64,000 bases of DNA. It comes from Acetobacteraceae bacterium (GTDB lineage Bacteria; Pseudomonadota; Alphaproteobacteria; Acetobacterales; Acetobacteraceae). Numbering within the stretch: the stretch's first letter is position 1; every line of letters begins with the position of its first letter. Made by a program: the position numbers and the translations under genes. The stretch covers positions 1-64,000 of the forward strand of contig JALHQB010000007.1 of NCBI GenBank assembly GCA_022842185.1, in the 5' to 3' direction. This document shows positions 26,662 to 36,873 of the stretch, in pieces. Under the pieces are notes generated by a model, which saw nothing but the letters and a program-made list of their open reading frames with translations, was not told the origin of the DNA and searched no databases.

Positions 26662-27551
26662 AGGGATTGCCGCGCCTCGGCCAGCCAGCGCCGGTCGATA
26701 TAGTCCTCGGCGCGGGTGCGGGCGCGCGTCGGCAGGTCGCGGATGAGCGCGCTCGTTTCGATCAGCGCCTGCACGCCGGCCGCGCTGGCCTCCCCATCGC
26801 GGGGGAAGATCTCGTCGCGCGTGTACTCGTCCCAGGCACGATCGGCGTAGCGGGGATCGACGCCGCTTTCCTTCACCGCGACGTCGCGTGCCAAGTCGCG
26901 ATCGCTGTAGAATCGTTCATGCGCGCGCAGGAACCCGCGCAGGAACCGCAGCAGGGGATCGCGGTTCGCCTCCGCCCAGCGCGTATCCACGTCCAGGCTG
27001 GTGAACTGGAAATCCTGCCGCGGCTCGCACAGCGAAACGAAGCCCTGGTCGAGCGCGATGTGGTTGAGCGGCGCCCCCTGCAGTCCGGCATCGATGCCGC
27101 CGCTCCGCAACAGGTCCCATCGCGCGAGGATCGGTCCGCAGGGTACGAGTTCATAGTCGTCCGGCCAGTTCAGGCCTTCCGCCGCGAGCAGCCGCATGAT
27201 CAGGGACGACGATCCGGCACGGAGCGAGGAGACCCCGATCCGCTTGCCGCGCAATCCCTTGAGGCCCTCGATGCCCGGCCGCGCGATAAGGGAGAAGGGC
27301 AGCCGGTTCACATTGCCGCCGATGATCGCCTGGTGGCCGCCCGATTCGGCATCCAGGATCACATGCTCCGTCACGCCATAGGCAAGCTGCGCCTGGCCCG
27401 AACGCAGGCGCTCATTGACCTCCTCGATCCCTTCGATGTGGTCGATGGTGAGGGCGATGCCTTCGCGGGCGAACAAGCCCGCGTGCAGGCCCAGCCAGGC
27501 CGGCATGTTGAAATAATTGCGCGAGACGACGACGAGGGTGAGGGGGGTCAT
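26658..27551 (-). CDS. NMT1/THI5-like substrate-binding protein without signal peptide
   Basis: 297 residues with the periplasmic-binding-like fold of NMT1/THI5 proteins (NYFNMPAWLGLHAGLFAREG; GLKGLRGKRIGVSSLRAGSS). It starts at MTPLTLVVVSRN after a strong GGAGGAG ribosome site, so there is no export signal, unlike ordinary ABC binding proteins. No permease or ATPase is adjacent. A cytoplasmic ligand-binding or enzymatic role (for example 4,5-dihydroxyphthalate decarboxylase-like) is possible. It is translationally coupled to the racemase-like gene. Confidence 0.75.
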   Translation of the reverse strand: MTPLTLVVVSRNYFNMPAWLGLHAGLFAREGIALTIDHIEGIEEVNERLRSGQAQLAYGVTEHVILDAESGGHQAIIGGNVNRLPFSLIARPGIEGLKGLRGKRIGVSSLRAGSSSLIMRLLAAEGLNWPDDYELVPCGPILARWDLLRSGGIDAGLQGAPLNHIALDQGFVSLCEPRQDFQFTSLDVDTRWAEANRDPLLRFLRGFLRAHERFYSDRDLARDVAVKESGVDPRYADRAWDEYTRDEIFPRDGEASAAGVQALIETSALIRDLPTRARTRAEDYIDRRWLAEARQSL

Positions 27552-27617
27552 GCAGTTTCTCCTCCCCCCATGCCAGACCCGACCGCGCGCGAAGGCAAGC
27601 CCCCGCCGGGCCGGTCG

Positions 27618-28334
27618 TCATCGCTCCCTGCGGCCGAACAGGAAGACGAGGCACGCCCAGGCGGACAGCAGCGCCAAACCGAACCAGGTGAGGGCATAGA
27701 TCAGGTGGTGGTCGGTGAAGCGGATGACGGTCAGCCCACCCACCGGGCATGGCGCCGCGTTCGGGCCTGCTTCCACATCCACGAAGAATGGTGCGGCATC
27801 GTCCAAGCCGCGCCGAGCGGCGATGGCCGCGACATCCCGGGAATACCAGCGATCATGCGCGGCATCGTTCGACCGAAGGAAGCCGCCGCCGGGCTCACTC
27901 GCGCGCAGCAGGCCGGTGAGCCGGAGGACGCCGTCGCCACACGCCGCGCCCCGCATCCGCGCATCCCGTCGTTCCGGCGGGATGAAGCCAAGGTTCACCA
28001 GGACCGTGCCTTCGGAGGTCCGCAGGGGCGTCATGACCCAATAGCCGCTTCCGAGCGCGGTGGTGGCGCGCACCAGCGTCTCATCGTCCCGCAGCAGGCG
28101 CCCTTCGACGACGACACGCCGATATCCGTCACGCGCGGGGGAAAACGAAGCCCATTCCGCCGGCGACGGCAGGGGAACCGGCGCTGCGTGAGCCCGCGCA
28201 TCGACCTGGGCGATCAGTTCCTGCTTCCAGCTCCGCCGCTGAAGCTGCCAAAGCCCGAGCGCGACGAACAGGGCCGCCAATGCCAGCGCACCCCCGCCGG
28301 CGAGCGCCGGCACGAGGACGCGCCGCGATGTCAC
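27618..28334 (-). CDS. SURF1-family oxidase assembly protein
   Basis: 238 residues. An N-terminal membrane helix (about 10-30, ending ALGLWQLQRRSWK), a periplasmic domain containing GYWVMTPLRTSEGTVLVNLG and a C-terminal helix (about 205-230, after HLIYALTWFG) match SURF1. SURF1 aids heme insertion into heme-copper oxidases. Its GTG start overlaps the cyoD stop, so it belongs to the cyo operon and probably serves this quinol oxidase. Confidence 0.9.
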   Translation of the reverse strand: MTSRRVLVPALAGGGALALAALFVALGLWQLQRRSWKQELIAQVDARAHAAPVPLPSPAEWASFSPARDGYRRVVVEGRLLRDDETLVRATTALGSGYWVMTPLRTSEGTVLVNLGFIPPERRDARMRGAACGDGVLRLTGLLRASEPGGGFLRSNDAAHDRWYSRDVAAIAARRGLDDAAPFFVDVEAGPNAAPCPVGGLTVIRFTDHHLIYALTWFGLALLSAWACLVFLFGRRER

Positions 28335-28687
28335 GGGACGCTGCGCATCTCATGCGGCGGCATCATGTTCGTGTTGAGGTGGTACATCACCCATGTCGAG
28401 CCCGACATCGCGATCGCGACGACGATGAGGGTGAAGATCAGCGCGATCATCGTCCACCCGCCTTCGGAGCGGCGGTTCATATGGAGGAAATACACCACGT
28501 GAACCAGGATCTGCAGCACCGCGAAGCCGACGATCAGGATGGCGGTATGGCTTGCCGCCAATGGCCGCGCCATCACCAGCCAGAACGGGATCGCCGTCAG
28601 CACCACCGAGAGGCCGAAACCGGTCAGATAGCCGCGGAGCGTGCCGTGCGCGGCGCCATCCGCCGCATGATGCGCGTCGCCGCTCAT
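28331..28687 (-). CDS. cyoD: Cytochrome o ubiquinol oxidase subunit IV
   Basis: 118 residues with three membrane helices and the CyoD segment QILVHVVYFLHMNRRSEGGW. It is an accessory subunit needed for assembly of the bo3 oxidase. The His-rich N-terminus is GDAHHAADGAAHG. The ATG at 28687 overlaps the cyoC stop. Confidence 0.94.
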   Translation of the reverse strand: MSGDAHHAADGAAHGTLRGYLTGFGLSVVLTAIPFWLVMARPLAASHTAILIVGFAVLQILVHVVYFLHMNRRSEGGWTMIALIFTLIVVAIAMSGSTWVMYHLNTNMMPPHEMRSVP

Positions 28688-29313
28688 CGCAGCATTCCCA
28701 TGAGATAGACGAAGGTGAAGACACCGATCCAGATGATGTCCAGGAAGTGCCAGAACAGGCTGAGGCACATCAGGCGGCGCTGATTGGCGGGGATCAGGCC
28801 GTGCCGCCCGACCTGCGCGATCATGGTGGCGATCCAGACCAGGCCGAAGGTGACGTGCAGCCCGTGTGTGCCGACCAGGGTGAAGAAGGCCGACAGGAAG
28901 GCGCTGCGCTGCGGCGTCGCGCCGATGCTGATCAGATGCGCGAATTCGCGCAGCTCCATGCCGAGGAAGGCCAGGCCGAACAGGGCGGTGACCACGAGCC
29001 AGCCCTGGGTCGCGCCGCGCCGCCCGGCCTGCATCGACAGCATGGCGAAGCCGAAGGTGATCGAGGAGAACAGCAGCATCGCCGTGCTGAGGGCGACCTG
29101 CGGCAGGTCGAACAGGTCGCGCGGGGATGGCCCGGCGGCGTAGTTCCCGCCGAGCACGGCGAAGCAGGCAAACAGGATCGCGAAGATAAGGCAGTCGCTC
29201 ATCAGGTAGATCCAGAAGCCCAGCATGGTGCTGCCGCCTTCGGGATGCTCGTGCTCCTCCACATCGTAGAAGCGGAGCGGGGCGGCCTGGGTGGTGACGG
29301 TCTCGCTGGTCAT
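28684..29313 (-). CDS. cyoC: Cytochrome o ubiquinol oxidase subunit III
   Basis: 209 residues, five membrane helices, typical for CyoC. It has [37 protein letters not shown] and [20 protein letters not shown]. The start overlaps the cyoB stop by 4 bases. Confidence 0.95.
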   Translation of the reverse strand: MTSETVTTQAAPLRFYDVEEHEHPEGGSTMLGFWIYLMSDCLIFAILFACFAVLGGNYAAGPSPRDLFDLPQVALSTAMLLFSSITFGFAMLSMQAGRRGATQGWLVVTALFGLAFLGMELREFAHLISIGATPQRSAFLSAFFTLVGTHGLHVTFGLVWIATMIAQVGRHGLIPANQRRLMCLSLFWHFLDIIWIGVFTFVYLMGMLR

Positions 29314-31310
29314 TCTGCGGCCGCCAGGGCTCGGGTGCGCAGGGCTTCGGTCGCGGCGACTGTCTCGGCCGGGATACGATGGCTGCGGTCATAGTCGAAG
29401 GTATGTCCGATCGCCGTCACCAGGGCGGCGATGAAGCTCGCCGCCACCAGCCACCAGATCTGCCAGATCAGCGCGAAGCCGCAGACCGTGGCGAAGGCCG
29501 CCAGGAACACGCCGGCCCCGGTGTTCCGTGGCATCGGGATGGGGCGAAATCCGGACATCGGCTGCTCCTGCCCGCGTCGCTTCATGTCGTACCAGGCATC
29601 GAGGTCGTGGATGATCGGCGTGAAGGCGAAATTGTATTCCGGCGGGGGCGAGGTGGTGGACCATTCGAGCGTCCGCCCGTTCCACGGGTCGCCGGTCGCG
29701 TCGCGCAGGCGGGCGCGGTTCCTGATGCTGACCCCGATCTGTATCAGCAGCGCCATGATGCCGACGAATATGACGGCGACGCCGAAGCCCGCGATCACGA
29801 AGAATATCTGCAGGGAGGGATCGTCGAACACGCGCATCCGGCGCGTCACGCCCATCAGCCCGAGGATATAGAGCGGCATGAAGGCCAGCCAGAACCCCAC
29901 CACCCAGCACCAGAACGACACCAGGCCCCAGAACCGATCGAGCTTGAAGCCGAAGGCCTTGGGGAACCAGTAGTTGATCGCCGCGAACAGGCCGAACAGC
30001 ACGCCGCCGATGATGACGTTGTGGAAATGCGCAACCAGGAACAGGGAGTTGTGCAGCACGAAATCCGCCGGCGGCACGGCCAGCAGAACGCCGGTCATCC
30101 CGCCGACCACGAAGGTCAGCATGAAGGCGATGGTCCACATCATCGGCAATTCGAAGCGGATGCGGCCGCGATACATGGTGAACAGCCAGTTGAACAGCTT
30201 CGCGCCGGTTGGGATGGAGATCACCATGGTGGTGATGGCGAAGAAGCTGTTGACGCTGGCACCCGACCCCATGGTGAAGAAGTGGTGCAGCCACACCAGG
30301 TAGGACAGGATGGTGATGACCACCGTCGCATAGACCATCGAGGTATAGCCAAACAGCCGCTTGCCCGAGAAGGTCGACGTCACTTCGGAATACACGCCGA
30401 ACAGCGGCAGGATCAGGATGTAGACCTCCGGATGGCCCCAGATCCAGATGAGGTTCACATACATCATCGGATTGCCGCCGAGTTCCGTCGTGAAGAAGTT
30501 CATCCCCACGTAGCGGTCGAGCGCCAGCAGCGCGAGCACGGCGGTCAGCACCGGGAAGGTCGCGACGATCAGCACGTTGGTGCACAGCGCCGTCCAGGTG
30601 AAGATCGGCATCTTCATCAGGCTCATGCCCGGCGCACGCAACTTGATGATGGTGCAGATCAGGTTGATGCCAGACAGCGTCGTGCCGATGCCCGCGACCT
30701 GCAATCCCCAGATGTAATAGTCCACCCCGACATCAGGACTGTATGTGGTGCCCGACAGCGGCGGATAGGCGAGCCAGCCGGTCTTGGCGAATTCCCCGAC
30801 GAACAGGGACGTCATGACCAGGATGGCGCCGCCCGTCGTCATCCAGAAGCTGAAGTTGTTCAGGAAGGGGAAGGACACGTCGCGCGCGCCGATCTGCAGC
30901 GGTACGACGAAATTCATGATCCCGGTGACGAGCGGCATCGCCACGAAGAAGATCATGATCACGCCATGGGCGCTGAAGACCTGGTCGTAGTGGTGCGGGG
31001 GCAGGTAGCCCTCGGACCCGTTGAAGGCGATCGCCTGCTGGAGGCGCATCATGATCGCGTCGGAAAAGCCGCGCAGCAGCATGATGATGCCGAGCACCAT
31101 GTACATGACGCCGATCTTCTTGTGATCGACGCTGGTGAACCATTCCTTCCAGAGATACCCCCAGAGCCGGAACCAGGTGATGGCGCCGAGCAGCAGGGTG
31201 CCAAGCGCCGCCACCACCAGGAAGGTCACGACCAGGATCGGTTCATGCAGCGGCAGCGCATCGAGCGTCAGCCTGCCGAAGATCGGGCTCAATTCAGATG
31301 GTGCTGCCAT
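29310..31310 (-). CDS. cyoB: Cytochrome o ubiquinol oxidase subunit I
   Basis: 666 residues, as in E. coli CyoB. Heme-copper centre ligands are visible: [11 protein letters not shown] (low-spin heme His), [20 protein letters not shown] (CuB His and the cross-linked Tyr), [11 protein letters not shown] (CuB His pair) and [10 protein letters not shown] (heme o3 and heme b His). It reduces O2 with ubiquinol electrons and pumps protons. It lies 14 bases downstream of cyoA. Confidence 0.98.
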   Translation of the reverse strand: MAAPSELSPIFGRLTLDALPLHEPILVVTFLVVAALGTLLLGAITWFRLWGYLWKEWFTSVDHKKIGVMYMVLGIIMLLRGFSDAIMMRLQQAIAFNGSEGYLPPHHYDQVFSAHGVIMIFFVAMPLVTGIMNFVVPLQIGARDVSFPFLNNFSFWMTTGGAILVMTSLFVGEFAKTGWLAYPPLSGTTYSPDVGVDYYIWGLQVAGIGTTLSGINLICTIIKLRAPGMSLMKMPIFTWTALCTNVLIVATFPVLTAVLALLALDRYVGMNFFTTELGGNPMMYVNLIWIWGHPEVYILILPLFGVYSEVTSTFSGKRLFGYTSMVYATVVITILSYLVWLHHFFTMGSGASVNSFFAITTMVISIPTGAKLFNWLFTMYRGRIRFELPMMWTIAFMLTFVVGGMTGVLLAVPPADFVLHNSLFLVAHFHNVIIGGVLFGLFAAINYWFPKAFGFKLDRFWGLVSFWCWVVGFWLAFMPLYILGLMGVTRRMRVFDDPSLQIFFVIAGFGVAVIFVGIMALLIQIGVSIRNRARLRDATGDPWNGRTLEWSTTSPPPEYNFAFTPIIHDLDAWYDMKRRGQEQPMSGFRPIPMPRNTGAGVFLAAFATVCGFALIWQIWWLVAASFIAALVTAIGHTFDYDRSHRIPAETVAATEALRTRALAAAE

Positions 31311-31324
31311 GGCGATCTCGGCGG

Positions 31325-32485
31325 TCAGGATTCGGGGCGCGGTGGCAATTGGCTCGCGACGAGCGGCCGCGAATAGGGTCCGGCCTGCGGCCGCAATCCC
31401 GCCCCGGTCAGGCGCGCCTGCGCGATGGGCGCCGGGACGGGGCGCTGCGCCGGCGTCGCCGGGATGCTGCAGATGGCCGTGACCATGGTCGTGGTTCGCC
31501 CCGCCAGCGTGTCGCGGTCCCTGCCGGACCGCCGCACCGCGTCGATGCCCGCCACGCCCAGCCCCCCCCGCTCATCGATGGACATCATGTCGCGCAGGCA
31601 CATGCGGCCGGGTTCGACGCATTTGTTCACGATGGCGTCGAACAATGCCGGATCCACGGTGGAGAAGTGCCGGACGGGGACGTTTTCGCTGGGGCGTTGC
31701 AGCGCCAGGAACTCGGTGCGGCCAAGCGTCGCATCGGCCTGCCGCGCCTGCGCGATCCACGCATCGAATTCCGGCCCGGCGAGCCCATGGAAGCGGAAGC
31801 GCATCCCCGAGAAGCCGGCGCCGCTGTAATTGGCGGAAAAACCTTCATACGTGCCCGGCCGGTTGATCACCCCGTGCAGCGTCGTCTCCATCCCCGGCAT
31901 GGCGTAGATCTGGCCGGCGAGCGCGGGGATGAAGAAGGAATTCATCACGGCGGTGGAAGTGATGCGGAAACGGATCGGGCGGTCCACGGGGGCGGCCAGC
32001 TCGTTCACACTGGCCACGCCGTATTCCGGCAGGATGAACAGCCACTTCCAGTCCAGCGCGACGACGTTGACCTCCAGCGGCTCGACCGCCGCCACGACCG
32101 GCCGGTCGGGGCCGATCCGCGCCAGTGGCCGATAGGGGTCGAGCAGATGCGTCCCGGCCCAGGCCAGCGCCCCGAGGCAGATGATGATGACCAGCGGCGC
32201 CGACCAGATGACCAGCTCCAGGCCGGTGGAATGGCTCCACTCGGGTTCGTATTGCGCGTCCCGATTCGCGGCGCGGTACCGCCAGGCGAACAGCACGGTC
32301 AGCGCCATGACCGGCAGGATGATCAGCAGCATCAGCCCGGTGGAGATCATCACCAGATGGGCCTGGCGCTGTGCGACATCGCCCGCCGGGCTGAGCACGA
32401 CAAGGTTGCAGCCGCCGAGCAGGGCCGGCAGAGCGAGTATGGCCAACTGACGCAGCAGCCGGCGCGGTCCGAGGGACGGGATCAT
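31325..32485 (-). CDS. cyoA: Cytochrome o ubiquinol oxidase subunit II
   Basis: 386 residues. It has a lipoprotein signal with lipobox ALLGGC (Cys26), two membrane helices, and a cupredoxin-like periplasmic domain ([36 protein letters not shown]) lacking the CuA cysteines. That marks a quinol rather than cytochrome c oxidase. The C-terminal 60 residues are a low-complexity tail not expected in E. coli CyoA. It is the first gene of the cyoABCD-SURF1 operon, divergent from an MFS gene. No cyoE (heme O synthase) is nearby. Confidence 0.95.
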   Translation of the reverse strand: MIPSLGPRRLLRQLAILALPALLGGCNLVVLSPAGDVAQRQAHLVMISTGLMLLIILPVMALTVLFAWRYRAANRDAQYEPEWSHSTGLELVIWSAPLVIIICLGALAWAGTHLLDPYRPLARIGPDRPVVAAVEPLEVNVVALDWKWLFILPEYGVASVNELAAPVDRPIRFRITSTAVMNSFFIPALAGQIYAMPGMETTLHGVINRPGTYEGFSANYSGAGFSGMRFRFHGLAGPEFDAWIAQARQADATLGRTEFLALQRPSENVPVRHFSTVDPALFDAIVNKCVEPGRMCLRDMMSIDERGGLGVAGIDAVRRSGRDRDTLAGRTTTMVTAICSIPATPAQRPVPAPIAQARLTGAGLRPQAGPYSRPLVASQLPPRPES

Positions 32486-32620
32486 GGTGCGCAGTTAGCC
32501 ATGGGATGAGGCGCGCAACAAACACGCTTTCGTTTCAATCTCCCCTTCGGACGAATTTTGTTTCAGACTTGCCCCCGCGGCACGCGGCCGCCCCACCGTG
32601 CCCGGACGAGTCCTGACCTC

Positions 32621-33946
32621 ATGACGACCCAGCCACTTGCCGCCTCGGAGGCGGAGCGCGACGCCCTGGCACTGCATGCCCGCGAGCATCGCATCTCACC
32701 GGGCGAAATCGCGATCGGCGTGGTGATCGGCCGGACGTCGGAATTCTTCGACTTCTTCGTCTATGCCATCGCCTCGGTGCTGGTCTTCCCGAAGCTGGTC
32801 TTTCCCTATCTCGATCCGCTGACCGGGACGCTCTATTCCTTCGCCATCTTCGCGCTCGCCTTCATGGCGCGGCCGGTCGGCACGATGATCTTCACGGCGG
32901 TCGATCGCGCCTATGGCCGCGGCACCAAGCTGACGATCGCCCTGTTCCTGCTGGGCGGATCGACCGCGGCCATCGCCTTCCTGCCGGGCCACCAGTCCAT
33001 CGGTCATTTCTCGGTCATGTTGCTCGCGCTGTTCCGCATGGGGCAGGGCGTGGCACTGGGCGGTTCATGGGACGGGCTGGCGTCGCTGCTGGCCTTGAAC
33101 GCGCCGGAACGCCATCGCGGCTGGTACGCGATGGTCCCGCAGCTTGGCGCAATGATCGGCCTGGTGGTCGCCAGCCTGCTCTTTGCCTTCTTCACCGCCA
33201 TCCTGCCGGCGGAGGATTTCCTCGATTGGGGCTGGCGGTACCCGTTCTTCGTGTCCTTCGCCATCAATGTCGTGGCGCTGTTCGCGCGGCTGCGCATCGT
33301 CGTCACGCCGGAATACGCGCAGGCCTTCGAAAACCTGGACCTGTCGCCCGCCCCCGTCCTTGCGACGATCCGCGCCGAGTGGCGCACCATCGCGATGGGC
33401 GCCTTCGCGCCGCTGGCGAGCTTCGCGATGTTCCACATGGTCACCGTCTTCCCGCTGTCCTGGGTCTTCCTGTTCACCTCCGACGCCCCGACCGGGTTCC
33501 TGGTCCTTGAGGCCATCGCCGCGGCGCTGGGCATCGGGGCGATCATCGCCTCGGGCTATGTGGCCGACCGGGTCGGCCGGCGGCAGCTGCTCGGCTTTTC
33601 GGCCGCCGCCATCGCGGTGTTCAGCGGTTTCGCGCCACAGCTCCTCGACGGCGGCCCAGCGGGCGAGGCGGCGTTCATGCTGCTCGGCTTCGTGCTGCTC
33701 GGGCTTTCCTTCGGGCAGTCCTCCGGTGCGCTGTCATCCAGCTTTTCGCCGCGGCACCGCTATACGGGTTCGGCGCTCACCTCCGACCTCGCCTGGCTGT
33801 TCGGTGCCGGCTTCGCGCCGATCGCCGCCTTGCTGTTGTCGAGCCGCTTCGGATTGCCGGCCGCCGGCATCTACCTGCTGTCGGGCGCCTTCGCGACCTT
33901 GATCGCGCTTTGGCTGAACCGCGAGTTGGCGCGCAGGATCGAATAG
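32621..33946 (+). CDS. MFS transporter, metabolite:H+ symporter (ProP/KgtP-like) type
   Basis: 441 residues and 12 predicted membrane segments. The start region GVVIGRTSEFFDFFVYAIAS and the FMARPVGTMIFTAVDRAYGRG loop are typical of the MHS family, which takes up organic acids or osmolytes. The ATG at 32621 was chosen because the open frame upstream is not conserved-looking. The 135-base gap to the divergent cyoA gene includes an AT-richer stretch around 32520-32575 where the promoters should lie. Confidence 0.88.
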   Translation: MTTQPLAASEAERDALALHAREHRISPGEIAIGVVIGRTSEFFDFFVYAIASVLVFPKLVFPYLDPLTGTLYSFAIFALAFMARPVGTMIFTAVDRAYGRGTKLTIALFLLGGSTAAIAFLPGHQSIGHFSVMLLALFRMGQGVALGGSWDGLASLLALNAPERHRGWYAMVPQLGAMIGLVVASLLFAFFTAILPAEDFLDWGWRYPFFVSFAINVVALFARLRIVVTPEYAQAFENLDLSPAPVLATIRAEWRTIAMGAFAPLASFAMFHMVTVFPLSWVFLFTSDAPTGFLVLEAIAAALGIGAIIASGYVADRVGRRQLLGFSAAAIAVFSGFAPQLLDGGPAGEAAFMLLGFVLLGLSFGQSSGALSSSFSPRHRYTGSALTSDLAWLFGAGFAPIAALLLSSRFGLPAAGIYLLSGAFATLIALWLNRELARRIE

Positions 33947-34021
33947 CAGGCCAGCGCCGCCAAGCCCTTCCGCCCCGCCGCCTCCAGTGCAAGGCTCAGC
34001 CCTGGCATCAGGAGCATACAC

Positions 34022-35422
34022 ATGGCCGGAACTCGCGAAGGCGCGATCGCAGCGGCGCAGGGGCTGTATGACGACGGCACCTATCTGACGCATCTGCGGC
34101 GCCTGGTGGCGGTGCCGACTGAAAGCCAGATGCCCGACCGCCTGCCCGACCTGCATCGGTATTGCGCAGATGTGCTGCCCGGCGTGATGGCCGGGATGGG
34201 CTTCGACATCCGTGTGCTGGAAAACCCCAACCCCGGCCGTGGCCCGGTGATGCTGGCATCGCGCATCGAGGACCCGGCGCTGCCGACCGTGCTGGTGTAC
34301 GGCCATGGCGATGTGGTGCGCGGGCTGGCGGGCAAATGGACCGACGGGCGCGACCCCTGGGCGGTCACCGAGGCTGGGGACCTGTGGTACGGGCGCGGCA
34401 CGGTGGACAACAAAGGCCAGCACCTGATCGCCATCGACGCGCTGCGCGCCGTGATCGCCGAACGCGGCAGGCTGGGCTTCAACGCCAAGGTGTTCGTCGA
34501 AACCGGTGAGGAAGTGGGTTCCCCTGGCCTGCGCGGGTTGATGCAGCGGGACAAGGCGCTGTTGCAGGCCGATGTATTCATCGGGCTGGACGGGCCGCGC
34601 CAGACCACCTTCATGCCGGAGCTGAAACTCGGCGCGCGCGGTGGGGTCGCCTTCGACCTGGTGGTGCGGCTGCGCGACCACGCCCACCATTCCGGCCATT
34701 GGGGCGGCGTGCTGCCTGACCCAGGCTTCATCCTGGCGCATGCCATGGCCAGCATCGTCACGCCGAAGGGCCGCATCCGCGTGCCCGGCTGGGTGCCGGC
34801 AAAGGTGCCGGACAGCGTGATGGAAGCGACCCGCGGCATCGTCTTCGAGGACATTCCCGGCCTGCCCGAGGCCGACCCGGATTGGGGCGAGCCGGGTCTG
34901 TCCAAATCCGAGAAGATCTTCGCCTGGACCTCCGTGATCGTCCTGGCGCAGATCACCGGGCACCCCGATGCGCCGACCAATGCCGTGCAGGGCGAAGCCC
35001 GCGCGCGGCTGCAGGTGCGCCACACCGTCGATGTGCCGGGTGAGACGATCATCCCCGCCCTGCGCGCCCATTTGGCCGCCGAGGGCCATGATCTGGTCGA
35101 GGTGATCCCGGTGATGGAACGCGACATGTTCGGCGCGTCCCGCACCGACCCCGCCGACCCCTGGGTGGGCATGGTCGCCGCATCGATGGCGCGCACGGCG
35201 AACCGGCCGCCGAACGTCATCCCCAATTCATCCGGGTCCAACCCGTCGAACATCTTCGCCGAGGAACTCGGCGTGCCGGTGCTGTGGGTGCCGAATTCCT
35301 ATGCCGGCTGCAATCAGCACGGGCCGGATGAACATGCGCTGGCCCCGCTGCTGCGCGAGGGGCTGGGCCTGATGGCCGGCATCTGGTGGGATATCGGGGC
35401 AGGCTCGGCGCCGAAGCGGTGA
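34022..35422 (+). CDS. M20-family metallopeptidase/deacylase
   Basis: 466 residues of the M20 di-zinc hydrolase family. Metal-site motifs are VYGHGDVVRG (His), GRGTVDNKGQ (bridging Asp) and ETGEEVGSPGL (catalytic and metal Glu), with a dimerisation domain in the middle. Relatives cleave dipeptides or N-acyl amino acids. Its stop overlaps the GTG of an MFS transporter gene, suggesting that the transporter imports the substrate. Confidence 0.88.
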   Translation: MAGTREGAIAAAQGLYDDGTYLTHLRRLVAVPTESQMPDRLPDLHRYCADVLPGVMAGMGFDIRVLENPNPGRGPVMLASRIEDPALPTVLVYGHGDVVRGLAGKWTDGRDPWAVTEAGDLWYGRGTVDNKGQHLIAIDALRAVIAERGRLGFNAKVFVETGEEVGSPGLRGLMQRDKALLQADVFIGLDGPRQTTFMPELKLGARGGVAFDLVVRLRDHAHHSGHWGGVLPDPGFILAHAMASIVTPKGRIRVPGWVPAKVPDSVMEATRGIVFEDIPGLPEADPDWGEPGLSKSEKIFAWTSVIVLAQITGHPDAPTNAVQGEARARLQVRHTVDVPGETIIPALRAHLAAEGHDLVEVIPVMERDMFGASRTDPADPWVGMVAASMARTANRPPNVIPNSSGSNPSNIFAEELGVPVLWVPNSYAGCNQHGPDEHALAPLLREGLGLMAGIWWDIGAGSAPKR

Positions 35423-36630
35423 GTGCGCGCCCGTCGCGCCAGGCCTGGCTGATCGTCGCGGGCGGCTTCGTCGCCTTCACCGTCAGCGCCAGCCTGATGC
35501 ACGCCTATACCGTGTACCTGCTGGCCTTCGTGGCGGATTTCGGCTGGACGCGGGCGGAGGCGTCGGTCGCCTATTCGGTCGGGCAGGTGGTGGGCGGCAT
35601 CAGCTCGCCACTGGTCGGCGGGTTGGTGGACCGGCTGGGCGCGATGCGCATGGTGCTGCTGGGCGGCTGCCTGCTGACGCTGGGCCTGGTGGGCAGCGCC
35701 CTGGCGACGTCCCTGTGGCAGATGGTGTTCCTGTATGGCTTCGTGATGACCTTCGGGGCCGGCTGCATCGGCATGGTGGTGTTCGTCCCACTTGTCTCGC
35801 GGCTGTTCGTCGCACAACGCGGGTTGGCGATTTCCATCCTGCAATCGGCCAATGGGTTCGGCCGGGCGATCTCCGCCCCCGTCGCGCAGTTGATGGTCGA
35901 AGGGTATGGCTGGCGCGGGGCGTATTGGATGCAGGCGGGCGGCATGGCGCTGCTGGTCGTGCCGCTGGCGCTGATGTTCCGGCGTGCCGAATCCGCGCTG
36001 CCGGCGCCGGCGTCAGGCAGCACGGCCTCCGCCGCGCCGGCACGGGACTGGACGCTGAAGGCGGCGATGGCCACGCGGCATTTCTGGTTGCTGTTCCTGG
36101 TCTATGCGCTGACCAGCATCGGGTCCTTCCTGGTGTCCCTGCACCAGATCGCCTTCGCGGTGGGGGTGGGGTTCGACCCGCTCTATGCCGCCTTCGTGCT
36201 GGGCACCGGCGCGCTGCTCGCGCTGCCGGGCGTCATCATCACCGGCAGCATCTCCGACATCATCGGGCGCGAGAAGGCGGCCATCACCACCTACATCATA
36301 TCCATGATCGGATCGGCGGCGGCGCTGCTGATCCATTCGCCGGACCAGCATGTGATGCTGTGGATCCACGCCTGCTTCTTCGGCATCACCTGGGGCGCGC
36401 GCGGGCCGGCGATCACGGCCAAGACCGCCGATCTGTTCGGTGGGCGGCGGCTGGGGACAATCCTGGGGCTGGTCACGGTCGGGTCTGGGCTGGGTGCGGG
36501 GATCGGGGCCTGGGGCGCGGGGTGGCTGTTCGACGTGACGGGGGATTATCGGCTCGCCTTCTCGCTGTCCGTGGTGGCGTATGGGCTGGGGGCGGTGTTC
36601 TTCTGGGCGCTGCGCAAGCCGGTCGGGTGA
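35419..36630 (+). CDS. MFS transporter (MCT/OFA-like)
   Basis: 403 residues with 12 membrane segments. The first segment reads AWLIVAGGFVAFTVSASLMH, and GGISSPLVGGLVDRLGAMRM lies between segments 2 and 3, resembling monocarboxylate/oxalate-formate type MFS carriers. The GTG at 35419 overlaps the hydrolase stop as GTGA. A longer reading from an upstream ATG would overlap the hydrolase further and is less likely. The palindromic repeat begins directly after its stop. Confidence 0.87.
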   Translation: MSARPSRQAWLIVAGGFVAFTVSASLMHAYTVYLLAFVADFGWTRAEASVAYSVGQVVGGISSPLVGGLVDRLGAMRMVLLGGCLLTLGLVGSALATSLWQMVFLYGFVMTFGAGCIGMVVFVPLVSRLFVAQRGLAISILQSANGFGRAISAPVAQLMVEGYGWRGAYWMQAGGMALLVVPLALMFRRAESALPAPASGSTASAAPARDWTLKAAMATRHFWLLFLVYALTSIGSFLVSLHQIAFAVGVGFDPLYAAFVLGTGALLALPGVIITGSISDIIGREKAAITTYIISMIGSAAALLIHSPDQHVMLWIHACFFGITWGARGPAITAKTADLFGGRRLGTILGLVTVGSGLGAGIGAWGAGWLFDVTGDYRLAFSLSVVAYGLGAVFFWALRKPVG

Positions 36631-36631
36631 C

Positions 36632-36845
36632 TTGGAGAGGGGCGTCGCCCCTCTCCAAACCTCACCCCACCAAAGGCTTAAGGCCTTTGGAAACCTCAAT
36701 TTTGGCGCATACTCTGGACGGTGGCCCATAGGAACATTCCGGCCCTCGGCCCATGCAGGCACGCCATGTGAATGGAGCCCGGAATCCGCGGTCCAGGAGC
36801 CCGTTGGCTCCTGGCGGGGTGGCTTGGAGGGGCGGCGCCCCTCCA
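36632..36845. repeat. Composite palindromic intergenic repeat, copy 3
   Basis: It fills the gap between convergent MFS and ABC genes. Modules: 36632-36658 (TTGGAGAGGGGC/GCCCCTCTCCAA), 36670-36690 (CCAAAGGC/GCCTTTGG), 36793-36814 (CCAGGAGCC/GGCTCCTGG) and 36825-36845 (TGGAGGGGC/GCCCCTCCA). The first palindrome begins 2 bases after the MFS stop and could act as a terminator. Confidence 0.78.
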
Positions 36846-36873
36846 CCCTTCGTGGCGCGCAACGCGGTAGCAG

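Noticed and set aside
24850..26703. A 617-codon open frame on the + strand
   Set aside because: It spans antisense over three well-supported genes (TRAP binding protein, racemase-like and part of a binding protein).
29379..31376. A 665-codon open frame on the + strand, opposite cyoB
   Set aside because: It is a mirror of the high-GC cyoB codon pattern; cyoB has full conserved heme-copper motifs, and the antisense product is His/Asp/Arg-rich without any recognisable domain.
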